NCBI GenBank assembly: GCA_963771005.1
Contig: CAVYRO010000002.1
Location: 1,674,001-1,738,000 of the forward strand
Source of the DNA: DASQZK01 sp963771005
GTDB taxonomy: Bacteria; Bacteroidota; Bacteroidia; Bacteroidales; GCA-2748055
Reading direction: 5' to 3'
DNA length: 64,000 nucleotides
In this document: piece by piece, positions 44,433 through 53,910 of the stretch
How the letters are laid out: each line of letters opens with the position of its first letter
Numbering within the stretch: position 1 is the first letter of the stretch
Position numbers and translations under genes: made by a program
The notes under the pieces: generated by a model
Database searches by the model: none
Told to the model about the DNA's origin: nothing
The model's input: only the letters and a program-made list of their open reading frames with translations

Positions 44433-45869
44433 ATGAGAAAAAAAATTTCAGGCATTGTCATAATGGCGGCGATTGTTTTCCTGGCAGGATCGTGTAAGAA
44501 AGATAACACCAAGAGCCCTTCGGAAAAATCGCAGACCCAGATCATTAACCAGTGGATATACGACGGGATGAAATCCGTATATTATTGGACCAAGGCCATA
44601 CCAACCGGCCTGGATCCCCTCACTGAGCCTGATCCGGAGGCATTCTATTATAAATTACTCTATACCGATAAAGATCACTGGTCATACATAACAGACAATT
44701 ATTCAAACCTGATTGCAGAGCTCCAGGGCGAGCCACTTTCGATGGGATTTTCACCCATGTTCGGCAGGATAATCAATTCGAACAATGTTGCCATTTTCGT
44801 TGAATATGTCTATCCCGGATCTCCTGCCCAGGCTGCAGGGTTGAAAAGGGGAGATTTCATCCTCACTATCGACGGGCAAACCCTGAATACGGATAATTAC
44901 TATGATCTGTACAGTAAAAATTCATGGGTAGCAGGTCTCGGTGACTATTCCAGCGGAACATTAAAGCCAAACAGCCGGACTTTGAACCTCAGTTCAGAGG
45001 TCATAAATGCAGATCCGGATCTTTATCATACGGTCATTGACACCGGCGGTACAAAGACAGGATATCTTGTCTTTACGGAATTCACCCCCGGATCGGGTAA
45101 TAAATATCTTACCAACCTTGGAAATGTCATGGACGATTTCAAACAGGAAGGGATCAACGACCTGATCGTGGATCTACGCTATAACCGGGGGGGATCTATC
45201 AATGTGGCGCAATACCTGGCCTCATGCCTGGCACCCGCGGCCCCCGTGACAGGCAAGGATGTGCTCGTAACCAATCAGTACAATGCCGACATCAATGACT
45301 ACATCATCAAGACCGAAGGCAAAAATTCAAGTTCCCTGGTCATCCCCTTTTTGGATAACGGCCATAACCTGAACCTCAGCCGTATCTTCTTTATCACCGG
45401 AAGGGGCACGGCCTCGGCAAGTGAACTTGTCATTACCGGGCTGGAACCCTACATGCAGGTAACTACCATCGGAGACACTACCGTAGGGAAATACACGGGT
45501 ATGTGGGTTATCCCTGATACGCAGGAGCCTCCGCGGTTCGACTGGGCCATGATGCCCGTAGTTCTGAAATATGCCAATGCCGATGGATTAACGGATTTTG
45601 AAAATGGTTTGACTCCCGATTATTATATTCCCGACGATATAAAATCGGCAAAACCTTTTGGCGACATTGCCGATCCGATGCTGGCGATGGCAATGAAGGC
45701 TGTGACAGGGATAGATTTCCCTGCCGCTACGAAAAAGGCAGCCCCTCAAGCCCCATTCAGCCAAATTAAACCACGGCACGAGATCATAAAGGAAAACCTT
45801 ATTTTTCCTGCAAGTGAAGATCTGAAAGATCAATTCATAAACGCGCCGGCTGAACCGCAGGTGCAATAA
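44433..45869 (+). CDS. S41-family C-terminal processing protease, lipoprotein
   Basis: A 478-residue predicted lipoprotein (FLAGSCKKDNT, Cys about 21). An N-terminal three-helix domain (about 35-95) is followed by a PDZ domain (about 105-170; AGLKRGDFILTIDG) and the S41 core. The catalytic Ser is in RGTASASELVITG (about 330) and the Lys follows in TTVGKYTGMW (about 352), forming the usual Ser-Lys dyad. A proline/glutamine-rich tail ends it. It probably degrades or trims periplasmic or surface proteins. It lacks any obvious operon partner. Confidence 0.92.
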   Translation: MRKKISGIVIMAAIVFLAGSCKKDNTKSPSEKSQTQIINQWIYDGMKSVYYWTKAIPTGLDPLTEPDPEAFYYKLLYTDKDHWSYITDNYSNLIAELQGEPLSMGFSPMFGRIINSNNVAIFVEYVYPGSPAQAAGLKRGDFILTIDGQTLNTDNYYDLYSKNSWVAGLGDYSSGTLKPNSRTLNLSSEVINADPDLYHTVIDTGGTKTGYLVFTEFTPGSGNKYLTNLGNVMDDFKQEGINDLIVDLRYNRGGSINVAQYLASCLAPAAPVTGKDVLVTNQYNADINDYIIKTEGKNSSSLVIPFLDNGHNLNLSRIFFITGRGTASASELVITGLEPYMQVTTIGDTTVGKYTGMWVIPDTQEPPRFDWAMMPVVLKYANADGLTDFENGLTPDYYIPDDIKSAKPFGDIADPMLAMAMKAVTGIDFPAATKKAAPQAPFSQIKPRHEIIKENLIFPASEDLKDQFINAPAEPQVQ

Positions 45870-46121
45870 CTTCAGAGAAGGAAGAGATCAGGCCTACGCC
45901 GGTTCCAAAGGGAGGGGAAGGTGGTTTCATCCCGCCTGATCCCTTAGCAAAATCGAAGGGCAGCTTGTTTCAAATGATTATATCTCATTATTGGAATAGG
46001 AAATCCAATTGTCCATGATCTGCGGAAGGTCAATCGCAAGAATGCAATCATCCCATCGTACAGGATTTCGCATCCTGAGCCGCCTTCCTCATCATGTTCT
46101 TCTTTTTTGTAGCTTTACGGC

Positions 46122-47897
46122 ATGATTGATCCACAGGATTATTACAGCAAAAGAAAAGAGATTTTTGAAGTCCGGGTAACATCTCTCAAGAAAAAAGCGG
46201 GATGGATTTCTTTTTTCCGGCTGCTCTCGATGGTCCTCTTCATCTACTTTTTGGTTAAGGGAATTAATTCAGGTTATTTCGTTTGGTATACACTTGCGGC
46301 GTTCTCGCTTATATCGTTCATAATGCTCGTAAATCATCACCGGAACCTGAAACTCAGCCGTGACAGATCCCAGGCAATGGCAGATATAAATGAAAACGAA
46401 CTGAGTTCCCTGGGAGGAGATTTTTCCATGTTCGCCGACGGGCGGGAATATCTCGATGATCATCATGAATTTACCTATGATCTTGATATATTCGGAAAGA
46501 AATCGATCTTCCAGTTTCTCAACCGGACCTGCACCCTTGAAGGCAAAAAACATCTTGCATATGATCTGCTGAATTCCCCTTTCCAACGGGATCAGATCGG
46601 GCAGAGACAGGAGATCTACAGGGAACTCGCGGGCAATCCGGATCTCATGCAGGATTTCCGTGTGGCCGGAATGCTGGCGAAAGACAACCCGGAAGACAGG
46701 CTCGAAATTATGGAATGGATGAACAACAGCCACTTCGCTTTCTCAACCGGATGGCGCATTGTCATGTATACCCTGCCCGTCATCTTCATCCTTATCCTCA
46801 GCCTGGGCTGGATCATACCCGGACTTTTCGGTTACCTTCTGCCCCTGGTTTTTGTCAGCTTCTTTGCAAACGGGTTGTTGCTGACCCGCATAAATAAGTA
46901 CCATGTCAGGATCTCCCGGAAACACGAGATCCTGAAGAAGTATACGGATCTCAACAGGATCATTGCCGGCGGGGAGTTTACCCATGAAGTTCTGAAATCC
47001 CATTCAGCAACAGCCAAATTATCAGTGGACAAATTTCAGAACCTCGACACGCTCATGAATTTCCTGGATACACGCTTGAATGTCCTGGTAGGAGTCATCC
47101 TGAACCTGTTTTTCTTCTTTGATCTTCATATCATCCGCCTCCTGGAAGAATGGCGGCTATCCAGCCGTGAACGGCTCGATGGATTTTTCAGGGTCCCTGC
47201 TTCCGTGGATTCGGCCATCAGTTTTGCTACCTGTCATTTTAACAATCCCGGTTTTTGCTGGCCGGTAATTGTTGAAACCGGCCTCGAAGCGACTGATCTG
47301 GGACATCCCCTGATCCCTGAGGAGATAAGGGTGGTGAACGATTTGGTAACGGGAGACGGAAAAAGAATATTTATGATCACCGGTGCGAATATGGCCGGGA
47401 AGAGCACTTTCCTCAGGACGCTCGGGGTCAATATGATCCTTGCCGGTGCCGGAGCACCGGTATGCAGTTCCGCATTCCGGTTTGAACCCCTTGCCGTTAT
47501 AACCGGTATGCGGACCACAGACTCCCTGGCTGAAAGTGAATCCTATTTTTTTGCCGAGTTGAAACGCCTGAAGAGGATCGTAGAGATGCTGAAAAACGGG
47601 GATAAAATCCTTATCCTCCTGGATGAGATCCTTAAAGGGACCAACAGTACCGATAAGCATAACGGATCGGTGGCCCTTGTGAAGAAATTCGCTGAAAATG
47701 ACTGTCTGGCTCTCATCGCCACCCATGACCTTTCGATGGGTCAACTTGCGGAAAGCTTTCCTGCCACTGTCCTGAACCTACATTTCGAAAGCTACATAGA
47801 GGGGAGTGAACTGAAGTTCGATTACCGGCTCAGGCAGGGTATCGCCGTAAATATGAATGCGTCTTTCCTGATGAAGAAAATGGGCATCATTGAATGA
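46122..47897 (+). CDS. Membrane-anchored MutS-like ATPase
   Basis: A 591-residue protein with MutS core (domain III-like helices, about 105-330) and ATPase domain V (about 380-575). Walker A is GANMAGKSTFLRT and Walker B ILLDEILKGTNS; the dimer-interface THDL is present. It lacks the MutS mismatch-reading domain I and the Smr domain of MutS2. Membrane helices occur at about 28-68 (two) and 205-245 (two), which is unusual for a mismatch-repair protein. This subfamily is known from Bacteroidota genomes but has no defined role; mutation avoidance is not implied by sequence. Confidence 0.85.
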   Translation: MIDPQDYYSKRKEIFEVRVTSLKKKAGWISFFRLLSMVLFIYFLVKGINSGYFVWYTLAAFSLISFIMLVNHHRNLKLSRDRSQAMADINENELSSLGGDFSMFADGREYLDDHHEFTYDLDIFGKKSIFQFLNRTCTLEGKKHLAYDLLNSPFQRDQIGQRQEIYRELAGNPDLMQDFRVAGMLAKDNPEDRLEIMEWMNNSHFAFSTGWRIVMYTLPVIFILILSLGWIIPGLFGYLLPLVFVSFFANGLLLTRINKYHVRISRKHEILKKYTDLNRIIAGGEFTHEVLKSHSATAKLSVDKFQNLDTLMNFLDTRLNVLVGVILNLFFFFDLHIIRLLEEWRLSSRERLDGFFRVPASVDSAISFATCHFNNPGFCWPVIVETGLEATDLGHPLIPEEIRVVNDLVTGDGKRIFMITGANMAGKSTFLRTLGVNMILAGAGAPVCSSAFRFEPLAVITGMRTTDSLAESESYFFAELKRLKRIVEMLKNGDKILILLDEILKGTNSTDKHNGSVALVKKFAENDCLALIATHDLSMGQLAESFPATVLNLHFESYIEGSELKFDYRLRQGIAVNMNASFLMKKMGIIE

Positions 47898-48040
47898 CCG
47901 TCAGGCCCCTCTTTTGTAAATGAAGTTTCAAATCCTTTACTTTACTTTCAAAACCTGGTCCCTGCATAAAGACCATGTTCAAGGTATGCGGCCGGTGAAC
48001 CTTTCGCGGCTGGACTGAATTTCTAAAAAAATTTATACAG

Positions 48041-49987
48041 ATGAAAAACCTCATCCTTATCATTTTATTGATCCCGCCGTTCATGGCAATCGCGCAGGTC
48101 AACGCCACCCTTGAAGTAAATTTCAGGGATCAGCCCATACAACAGGATCATTTCTGGCAGAGCACCGGGTTCACTCCTGCCGCTGCCATTTTCAGGGAGG
48201 ACATGCATCTGACTCTCGATTACCTGGGTACCACCGCCGGTTCCGGCATCCGGTATGTGAGGCCTCACTACATGCTCAATTTTGTCGGCACACGCGGCCT
48301 GGGAACCGGGAATGCAGAATATAACTGGGAAAAACTGGATGAGGCGCTTGATTATATCACCGGAAATCAACTGAAACCTGTCTTTGAGATCATGGGGTAT
48401 CCATCGGTAAATTGGGAACCCTCTCCGCAAATTTTCGACGCAGCCTTTCAGGGTCAGAAAAGTGATTCGGGAAGATATTTCACAAATTTTGAAAACCCGG
48501 TGCAGGTGCGTGAGTTCAAAAGCCTGGTCAGGTCAATGGCCCTTCATTTTATCGCACGTTACGGTGCCGATGAAGTCCGGAGCTGGTATTTTGAAACTTC
48601 CAATGAGCCCAACCTGAATTCTTTCTGGCCATTTGGCCTTAACGGATTCCTGAATTATTACGATGCATGTTCCGAAGGGCTGAAGGAGGCCGATGGTATG
48701 CTGCGGTTCGGGGGACCGGGAACAGCCGGTGCCCCGCGTAATGACTATTTCATGGGTCTGCTCGAACACTGCACCTCAGGTACGAACTTCTTCACAGGTG
48801 AAAAAGGGATAAGGATCGACTTTATCTCATACCACCTGAAAAACAGGGTGAGATATATGATTCGGGAGGAACAGGAGGTATATGATTTCTTACTTGACAA
48901 TTTTCCCGGGCTTGCCGGTATTCCCCTTGTAAATGACGAAGCCGATCCCATTGCCGGATGGTCTGTAGATTACTGGTGGAGGCCGGGACCCTGGTATGCA
49001 TCTTTCATCGTACATTCCGTCGACCTGCATAATCAATATCTTTTCGACAGGAATAACATGCAATATGGTTTTCTGAGCAATGATAACGGGTTTATGGGAG
49101 ACTGGTACCGGCGGACACATTTCGCGAGGTTCACCCGCGATAATGATAATCAACTCAGCAGTTCCCATTCTTTTTACCTGGTGAAAAAACCCTGTTATAC
49201 GGTTATGGGATTATTGTCCCTGCTGGGTGAAAGGCGGTTTTCCGTCAGGGCAGACAATCTCGATAAGAATTACGGGATCATCCCTACCCGGGACAGCCTC
49301 GGAAATTATATCATTGCTATCTACAATTCTCCCACCATCGAGATCTCTAATCGCAAACCTGCAGGAAAAACAAAAGAATTTGTGGATGAGACAATTTTCA
49401 GGGGACAGGAGACGCATCTTTGGATCAGCATGAAAGGAATTGAACCTGGTGAATACAAACTTATCCATTACAGGATCGACGATGAACATGGCAACCCATT
49501 TGCAACGTGGCTTGATGCCGGAAGTCCGGAACTTCCTGATGCCGGCCTTTACCGGAAGATGCTGTCTGTGCAGGAACCCGGGTTGATGGGTGCCCCAGCC
49601 GATCTGAACGTAAATTCGGAGGTGGTTGAACTCGAGGCTGAAATGCCCTCACCCTCTGTCAGCCTGTTGGTTCTGGCTCGTAATTCGGAAATCCTTCCGG
49701 TCCCTCCTGAACAGCTTTCAGCAAAGGAATATCCGGGCCTTAACAATGACCGGATGGTGTTCATCCGTTGGAAAGACGATATCAATACGAATGTGCTGTC
49801 TTACGAGGTGATGTTCAAAACAGACAATGATACCGTATTTTCCCGCATCAATGCCCAATACCTGAGGGACAGGGGCTTTCTCCATCTCGTACCGGAAAAC
49901 GCGGGCTCCGCTGAATACCGGGTAAAAACAATTGATTACTGGGGCCGGGAATCCGAACTGTCGGATCCGCTTACCCTGGATTTCTAA
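48041..49987 (+). CDS. GH39 alpha-L-iduronidase-like glycoside hydrolase
   Basis: A 648-residue exported enzyme (signal peptide about 1-19). The (beta/alpha)8 barrel has acid/base Glu in YFETSNEPNLNSFWPFG (about 187) and nucleophile Glu in LVNDEADPIAGWS (about 301). The latter is very close to the NDEADP-LVGW segment of human alpha-L-iduronidase, and the total length is also similar. C-terminal beta and fibronectin-like domains follow. It probably releases uronic-acid or xylose-type residues from glycosaminoglycan-like or plant polysaccharides. No SusCD or sulfatase gene is nearby. The SDR dehydrogenase 27 bp downstream likely processes the sugar released. Confidence 0.85.
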   Translation: MKNLILIILLIPPFMAIAQVNATLEVNFRDQPIQQDHFWQSTGFTPAAAIFREDMHLTLDYLGTTAGSGIRYVRPHYMLNFVGTRGLGTGNAEYNWEKLDEALDYITGNQLKPVFEIMGYPSVNWEPSPQIFDAAFQGQKSDSGRYFTNFENPVQVREFKSLVRSMALHFIARYGADEVRSWYFETSNEPNLNSFWPFGLNGFLNYYDACSEGLKEADGMLRFGGPGTAGAPRNDYFMGLLEHCTSGTNFFTGEKGIRIDFISYHLKNRVRYMIREEQEVYDFLLDNFPGLAGIPLVNDEADPIAGWSVDYWWRPGPWYASFIVHSVDLHNQYLFDRNNMQYGFLSNDNGFMGDWYRRTHFARFTRDNDNQLSSSHSFYLVKKPCYTVMGLLSLLGERRFSVRADNLDKNYGIIPTRDSLGNYIIAIYNSPTIEISNRKPAGKTKEFVDETIFRGQETHLWISMKGIEPGEYKLIHYRIDDEHGNPFATWLDAGSPELPDAGLYRKMLSVQEPGLMGAPADLNVNSEVVELEAEMPSPSVSLLVLARNSEILPVPPEQLSAKEYPGLNNDRMVFIRWKDDINTNVLSYEVMFKTDNDTVFSRINAQYLRDRGFLHLVPENAGSAEYRVKTIDYWGRESELSDPLTLDF

Positions 49988-50014
49988 GCATTAACGGGCC
50001 TAAAATAGTATACG

Positions 50015-50788
50015 ATGATGCATTACGACCGGATTTTCAACCTGGAAAAGAAGAGCGTACTTATCACCGGTTCCACCCGCGGAATCGGTTTTACCCTCGC
50101 CCGTGCCTTCGCTTCGGTTGGGGCAAAGGTTATTCTGAACGGACGCAACAGGATCACCCTGGAGCAGGCATCAGCCAGCTTAAATGCTCTTGGATACCAA
50201 ACCTTTATCAGTCAATTCAATGTCGATGACAGGGGATCTGCAGAAAAAGAGATCGCCAGGATCGAAAAAAGTATCGGCCATGTCGATATCCTCATCAATA
50301 ATGCCGGCATTCAGCGAAGGCATCCCCTGGAAGACTGTCCTCTCGATGAGTGGGAGGAGGTTCTGAAGACCAACCTCACCGGGGCGTTTATCGTTGCCAC
50401 TGCTGTAGTGCGGAGCATGATCGCCAGGGAGTCGGGAAAGATCATCAATATATGTTCCCTGATGAGTGAACTGGGACGTACCAGCACCGGGCCATATGCC
50501 GCCTCAAAAGGGGGACTGAAAATGCTGACCAGGGCCATGGCTGCCGAATGGGCGAAATACAATATCCAGGTCAATGGCATCGGTCCCGGATATTTTCTGA
50601 CAGAGATGACCCGGAAACTGGCAGATGATCCCGAATTTGACAAGTGGATAAAAAGCAGGACGCCGGCGGGCAGGTGGGGAAACCCGGACGAACTTGCCGG
50701 GGCGGCATTTTTCCTGGCCTCCGGGGCGAGCAGTTTCGTGAACGGTCAGATCATTTATGTGGACGGCGGCCTGTTGTCCGTGATCTGA
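50015..50788 (+). CDS. SDR oxidoreductase, gluconate 5-dehydrogenase-like
   Basis: A 257-residue NAD(P)-dependent short-chain dehydrogenase. TGSTRGIGFTLA is the cofactor-binding TGxxxGIG (about 17-28), NNAGIQ follows (about 92) and the catalytic Ser/Tyr/Lys set includes YAASKGG (about 162). The overall pattern is nearest IdnO/gluconate 5-dehydrogenase (FNLEKKSVLITGSTRGIGF at the start). It follows the GH39 gene by 27 bp, so a role in oxidation of a uronic or aldonic acid from that glycosidase is plausible. The exact substrate is not determined by sequence. Confidence 0.87.
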   Translation: MMHYDRIFNLEKKSVLITGSTRGIGFTLARAFASVGAKVILNGRNRITLEQASASLNALGYQTFISQFNVDDRGSAEKEIARIEKSIGHVDILINNAGIQRRHPLEDCPLDEWEEVLKTNLTGAFIVATAVVRSMIARESGKIINICSLMSELGRTSTGPYAASKGGLKMLTRAMAAEWAKYNIQVNGIGPGYFLTEMTRKLADDPEFDKWIKSRTPAGRWGNPDELAGAAFFLASGASSFVNGQIIYVDGGLLSVI

Positions 50789-50798
50789 CCATACATCA

Positions 50799-51065
50799 TC
50801 AGCCACGGCTATTGTAAAATTGCTCTACCACTTCCCGGGCCTTGTCCGAGTCAGCCATTGAAACTACCAGTTTCACCGGCCCGGCACCTCCGGCAGCAAC
50901 ATGCCATGGAGCATAGGTGCCCCTGATCTCATCCCTCATAAAGGTTAGAATACCTGCATTTTCAAGCAAAGATTTCACCATGCCCGCTTCCCAGGCACTG
51001 CCCGAAAATACATGGACGGGAGTCATATCATCGGTCGTAGTCATAGCTGGTGAATTGTTTGTCAT
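50799..51065 (-). CDS. DUF2007-domain small protein
   Basis: An 88-residue cytosolic protein with the pattern VHVFSGSAWEAGMVKSLLENAGI, which starts the DUF2007 (putative signal-transducing) fold, continuing with VKLVVSMADSDKAREVVEQF. These small proteins are common in Bacteroidota and usually of unknown function. It converges with the SDR gene (11 bp) and is divergent from the flavin disulfide reductase gene. Confidence 0.8.
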   Translation of the reverse strand: MTNNSPAMTTTDDMTPVHVFSGSAWEAGMVKSLLENAGILTFMRDEIRGTYAPWHVAAGGAGPVKLVVSMADSDKAREVVEQFYNSRG

Positions 51066-51223
51066 TTATAGCATGAACGATAATTAATGCAAAGTAAATC
51101 AATATTTTATAAAAACAAAAACTAATATGACCTGTGGTTGTTTCACTAGAAATACGAGCGGAATGCCGGGAGAACTTACGCAGCTTCATCTCTCTTGCCC
51201 GTAAACGTGAAAAATTTTATATC

Positions 51224-52624
51224 ATGGGCCCGCTAAAAAAAGCAGCAAAGGAGAAATATGATGCAGTCATCATCGGTGTTGGTCAGGCCGGGGAACCCCT
51301 TGCTCACAGGCTGGTGAAAGAGGGATACCACACCGCAGTAATCGAAAAAGATCTCGAAGGGGGAAGCTGTATTAATTATGGGTGTACACCAACTAAAACT
51401 ATGATCTCTTCGGCATATACCGCATATGTTATTCGTAAAAGCCAGGAATGGGGAATCCATGCTTCCATCTCGGAACTGGATTTTGGCAGGATCTGCGAGC
51501 GGAGGGACCGAATCGTTGAATCCTTCCGCCAAAAGATGACGGACTTCCTCGAAAAAGGTGAAAAACCGGATTTTTTCAGGGGAACGGCTACTTTCACGGG
51601 GGAACGAAAAATCAGGATCAGCCTTAACGATGGCGGAAGAACGGAATTTACCGGCGATAAAATATTCATAAATACCGGAACATACCCCCGCATACCTGAA
51701 ATAGATGGTCTCAGCCAGCTAAAATACTATACAGCAAAAAACTGGATGGAAATCCGGGAACTTCCGGAAAGCATGCTAATAGTCGGCGGCGGCTATATTG
51801 GTGCCGAATTCGCCCAGATGTTCAGGAGATTGGGTACCGAAGTTATCATTGCCCAAAAATCGGGGCAGCTTCTGCCCCGCGAGGATGAGGATATCGCAGC
51901 CGAAATAACCCATTTCCTGGAGGAAGAGAATATAACTGTTCATCTTGGATCTACGGTGGAAAAAGTCAGGAAAGCAGACAATAAGTATATCGAGGTTATA
52001 ATTGCAACAAAGAATGAGAAAGTGAAGAAAAAAGTAACCCATATCCTTATCGCCGCCGGAACAAAACCTGCCACGGAAGAGCTCAACCCGGGTGCCGCCG
52101 GGATAGATACAGATGAAAACGGGTATATCAGGGTTAATGACAGGCTTGAAACCGGAGTGAAAGGTATTTATGCCATGGGAGACTGCAAAGGAGGCCCGGA
52201 ATTCACCCATATTTCCTATGACGATTTCAGGATCGTCAGCGATCAGCTTTTTGGAGAGGGAAAGAAAACAACCCGGGCCCGGTTCGTACCCTACACTCTC
52301 TTCACCGACCCGGAGCTGGGCCGCATCGGTCTAAATGAGAAATCTGCGCGGACAGAAAAAATAAGCTACCGTTTAGCGGAAATGAAAACCTCTCATATCT
52401 CCCGTGCTATTGAGACCAACAGGCCTAAGGGAAAGATAAAGGTACTTATAGGCGAAGATGACCGTTTACTCGGGGCCTCTGTCCTGGCAGCCGAAGGAGG
52501 GGAGATTATGGCGGTCGTACAGATTGCCATGAAAGGAAACCTGAAATACCAGGATCTCAGGGATGCCATTTTCGCTCATCCTACCCTCTCCGAAGGACTT
52601 AACTCTGTCTTTATGAATATCTGA
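51224..52624 (+). CDS. FAD-dependent pyridine nucleotide-disulfide oxidoreductase (mercuric-reductase-like)
   Basis: A 466-residue flavoenzyme of the glutathione reductase/lipoamide dehydrogenase class. The redox-active Cys pair is in GGSCINYGCTPTKTM (CxxxxC, about 43-48). The FAD site is AVIIGVGQAGEPLA near the start, the NAD(P) site VGGGYIGAEFA (about 186), and the second FAD motif YAMGDCKGGPEF. The C-terminal HPTLSEGLN carries the catalytic His-Glu of dimeric disulfide reductases. No HMA domain and no C-terminal vicinal Cys pair are present, so Hg2+ reduction is not supported. The start at 51224 is preferred to an in-frame GTG at 51134. An EgtD-like methyltransferase follows after 37 bp, probably in one transcript. 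Confidence 0.88.
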   Translation: MGPLKKAAKEKYDAVIIGVGQAGEPLAHRLVKEGYHTAVIEKDLEGGSCINYGCTPTKTMISSAYTAYVIRKSQEWGIHASISELDFGRICERRDRIVESFRQKMTDFLEKGEKPDFFRGTATFTGERKIRISLNDGGRTEFTGDKIFINTGTYPRIPEIDGLSQLKYYTAKNWMEIRELPESMLIVGGGYIGAEFAQMFRRLGTEVIIAQKSGQLLPREDEDIAAEITHFLEEENITVHLGSTVEKVRKADNKYIEVIIATKNEKVKKKVTHILIAAGTKPATEELNPGAAGIDTDENGYIRVNDRLETGVKGIYAMGDCKGGPEFTHISYDDFRIVSDQLFGEGKKTTRARFVPYTLFTDPELGRIGLNEKSARTEKISYRLAEMKTSHISRAIETNRPKGKIKVLIGEDDRLLGASVLAAEGGEIMAVVQIAMKGNLKYQDLRDAIFAHPTLSEGLNSVFMNI

Positions 52625-52661
52625 CTTTTCATCAGCAGGATACATTACCGAATCCAACATC

Positions 52662-53660
52662 ATGAACCACGACAACAATACTACAACCAGGAGCCGGGAA
52701 AAAATCGACACCACCTTCGCCGGATCATCGGAAGAAATCCATATCGACACCATGGTTTTTTCCCTTCTTGAAGAGCAAAAAAGGATCGACAGCAAATACC
52801 TGTACGATGAAACCGGATCGCGTCTTTTCAGGCAGATCTGCCGTCTCGCGGAATATTATCCTTCCCGGAACGGGCTTCAGATCCTGAAACAAAAGATCCT
52901 GCCGGCACTTCCCTCATACAAGGATGTACAGGTCATCGAACTGGGAACTGGTGAAAGCATGAAAACCCGTACCCTCATCAGGTTTCTGCATATGAACGAA
53001 TGCAGGGATATACATTATATCCCGGTAGACTTCAGCAGGGTAGCTATACGGACATCATCATTGGTCGTGAGGAACATCCGGCCGGAGATAAAGATCACCC
53101 CGGTACATACCGGTCTCAATTCTCCCCTTCAAGTGCCTGAAACTGAAAATCCACGGATTTTCTGCATTTTCGGCGGGCAACCTGGAAAAATGGAAAACGG
53201 AAGGGATGAAAGGCTTATGGAGTTGGTGAGAAGTTATATGAGGCCGGGTGACATCCTGCTGGTTGGGTTTGACAGGAAAAAACAGGTCCGGGTTCTTGAA
53301 AAAACCTATAATGATGTCAAGGGACTGATGGCTGCCTTCAACAAGAATATGCTTCATGTTCTTAACCGGATCACGGGTGCCGGAATCGATCCCGACGAAT
53401 TTACCTACAGGGCATTTTACGATCCCGGGCATTCACGCATTGAAATGCATCTCCAGGCGCTCACCGACCTCAATCTTCACCTGAGAAAGGCCGGCCTCAT
53501 TCTTGGTATGTGTCGCGGTGAAACCATAATGACCTCAACCGCCCGTAAATATGATGTGCCCGAATTTGAACGGGTTGTTTCCTCCTCGGGTCTGAATATC
53601 CTCCGGCTCTTCAGTGATGAGATGAACTGGTATTCACTGGCCGAGGTAAACCTGTCCTGA
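52662..53660 (+). CDS. EgtD-fold SAM methyltransferase, divergent substrate site
   Basis: A 332-residue protein of the histidine N-alpha-methyltransferase (EgtD) family, which trimethylates L-histidine in ergothioneine synthesis. Recognisable parts are the opening DSKYLYDETGSRLFRQI, YYPSRNG, a SAM loop at ELGTGESMKTRTL, YIPVDFS, and TYNDVKGLMAAFNKNMLHVLN. The family's GSTIGN-type motif, whose Asn contacts histidine, reads FGGQPGKMEN here. The conserved TEIS motif (Glu/Ser contacts) reads MTSTARKYD. The substrate may therefore differ from histidine. No EgtB-type sulfoxide synthase is nearby. The upstream disulfide reductase, 37 bp away, suggests a thiol-related role. Confidence 0.82.
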   Translation: MNHDNNTTTRSREKIDTTFAGSSEEIHIDTMVFSLLEEQKRIDSKYLYDETGSRLFRQICRLAEYYPSRNGLQILKQKILPALPSYKDVQVIELGTGESMKTRTLIRFLHMNECRDIHYIPVDFSRVAIRTSSLVVRNIRPEIKITPVHTGLNSPLQVPETENPRIFCIFGGQPGKMENGRDERLMELVRSYMRPGDILLVGFDRKKQVRVLEKTYNDVKGLMAAFNKNMLHVLNRITGAGIDPDEFTYRAFYDPGHSRIEMHLQALTDLNLHLRKAGLILGMCRGETIMTSTARKYDVPEFERVVSSSGLNILRLFSDEMNWYSLAEVNLS

Positions 53661-53691
53661 ACCGGAGATCCAACTAAGACGACGTTATTTT

Positions 53692-53791
53692 TTAACCGCA
53701 AAGTTCGCAAAGGTTTACGCAAAGTTCGCAAAGTGAAGAGAGAGAATGAGTTTGTGAACCTGGTGTAAAACATTGCGTTCATTGCGGTTAA
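53692..53791. repeat. CGCAAAGTTCGCAAAG-type repeat, left flank of GxxExxY islet
   Basis: A 42-bp unit at 53692-53733 contains two GCAAAGTTCGCAAAG blocks. It is followed by GAGAGAGAATG and closed by an inverted ATTGCGGTTAA (53781-53791) complementary to its TTAACCGCAA start. The 42-bp unit recurs in direct orientation at 54320-54361 with six mismatches. Confidence 0.8.
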
Positions 53792-53910
53792 GCAATACGA
53801 TTTTTTTTGTAATTTGTGGTTAGAATAATTTACTCCCCCCATAGTTCAAATTAACTGGATTAGCCCCATTACCAGCTATTTGAAAATTTAAATCCATAAA
53901 ATTTAAGATC

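Noticed and set aside
51224..52624. Mercury resistance (merA)
   Set aside because: No HMA domain, no C-terminal vicinal Cys pair and no mer genes nearby; only the general disulfide-reductase fold is supported.
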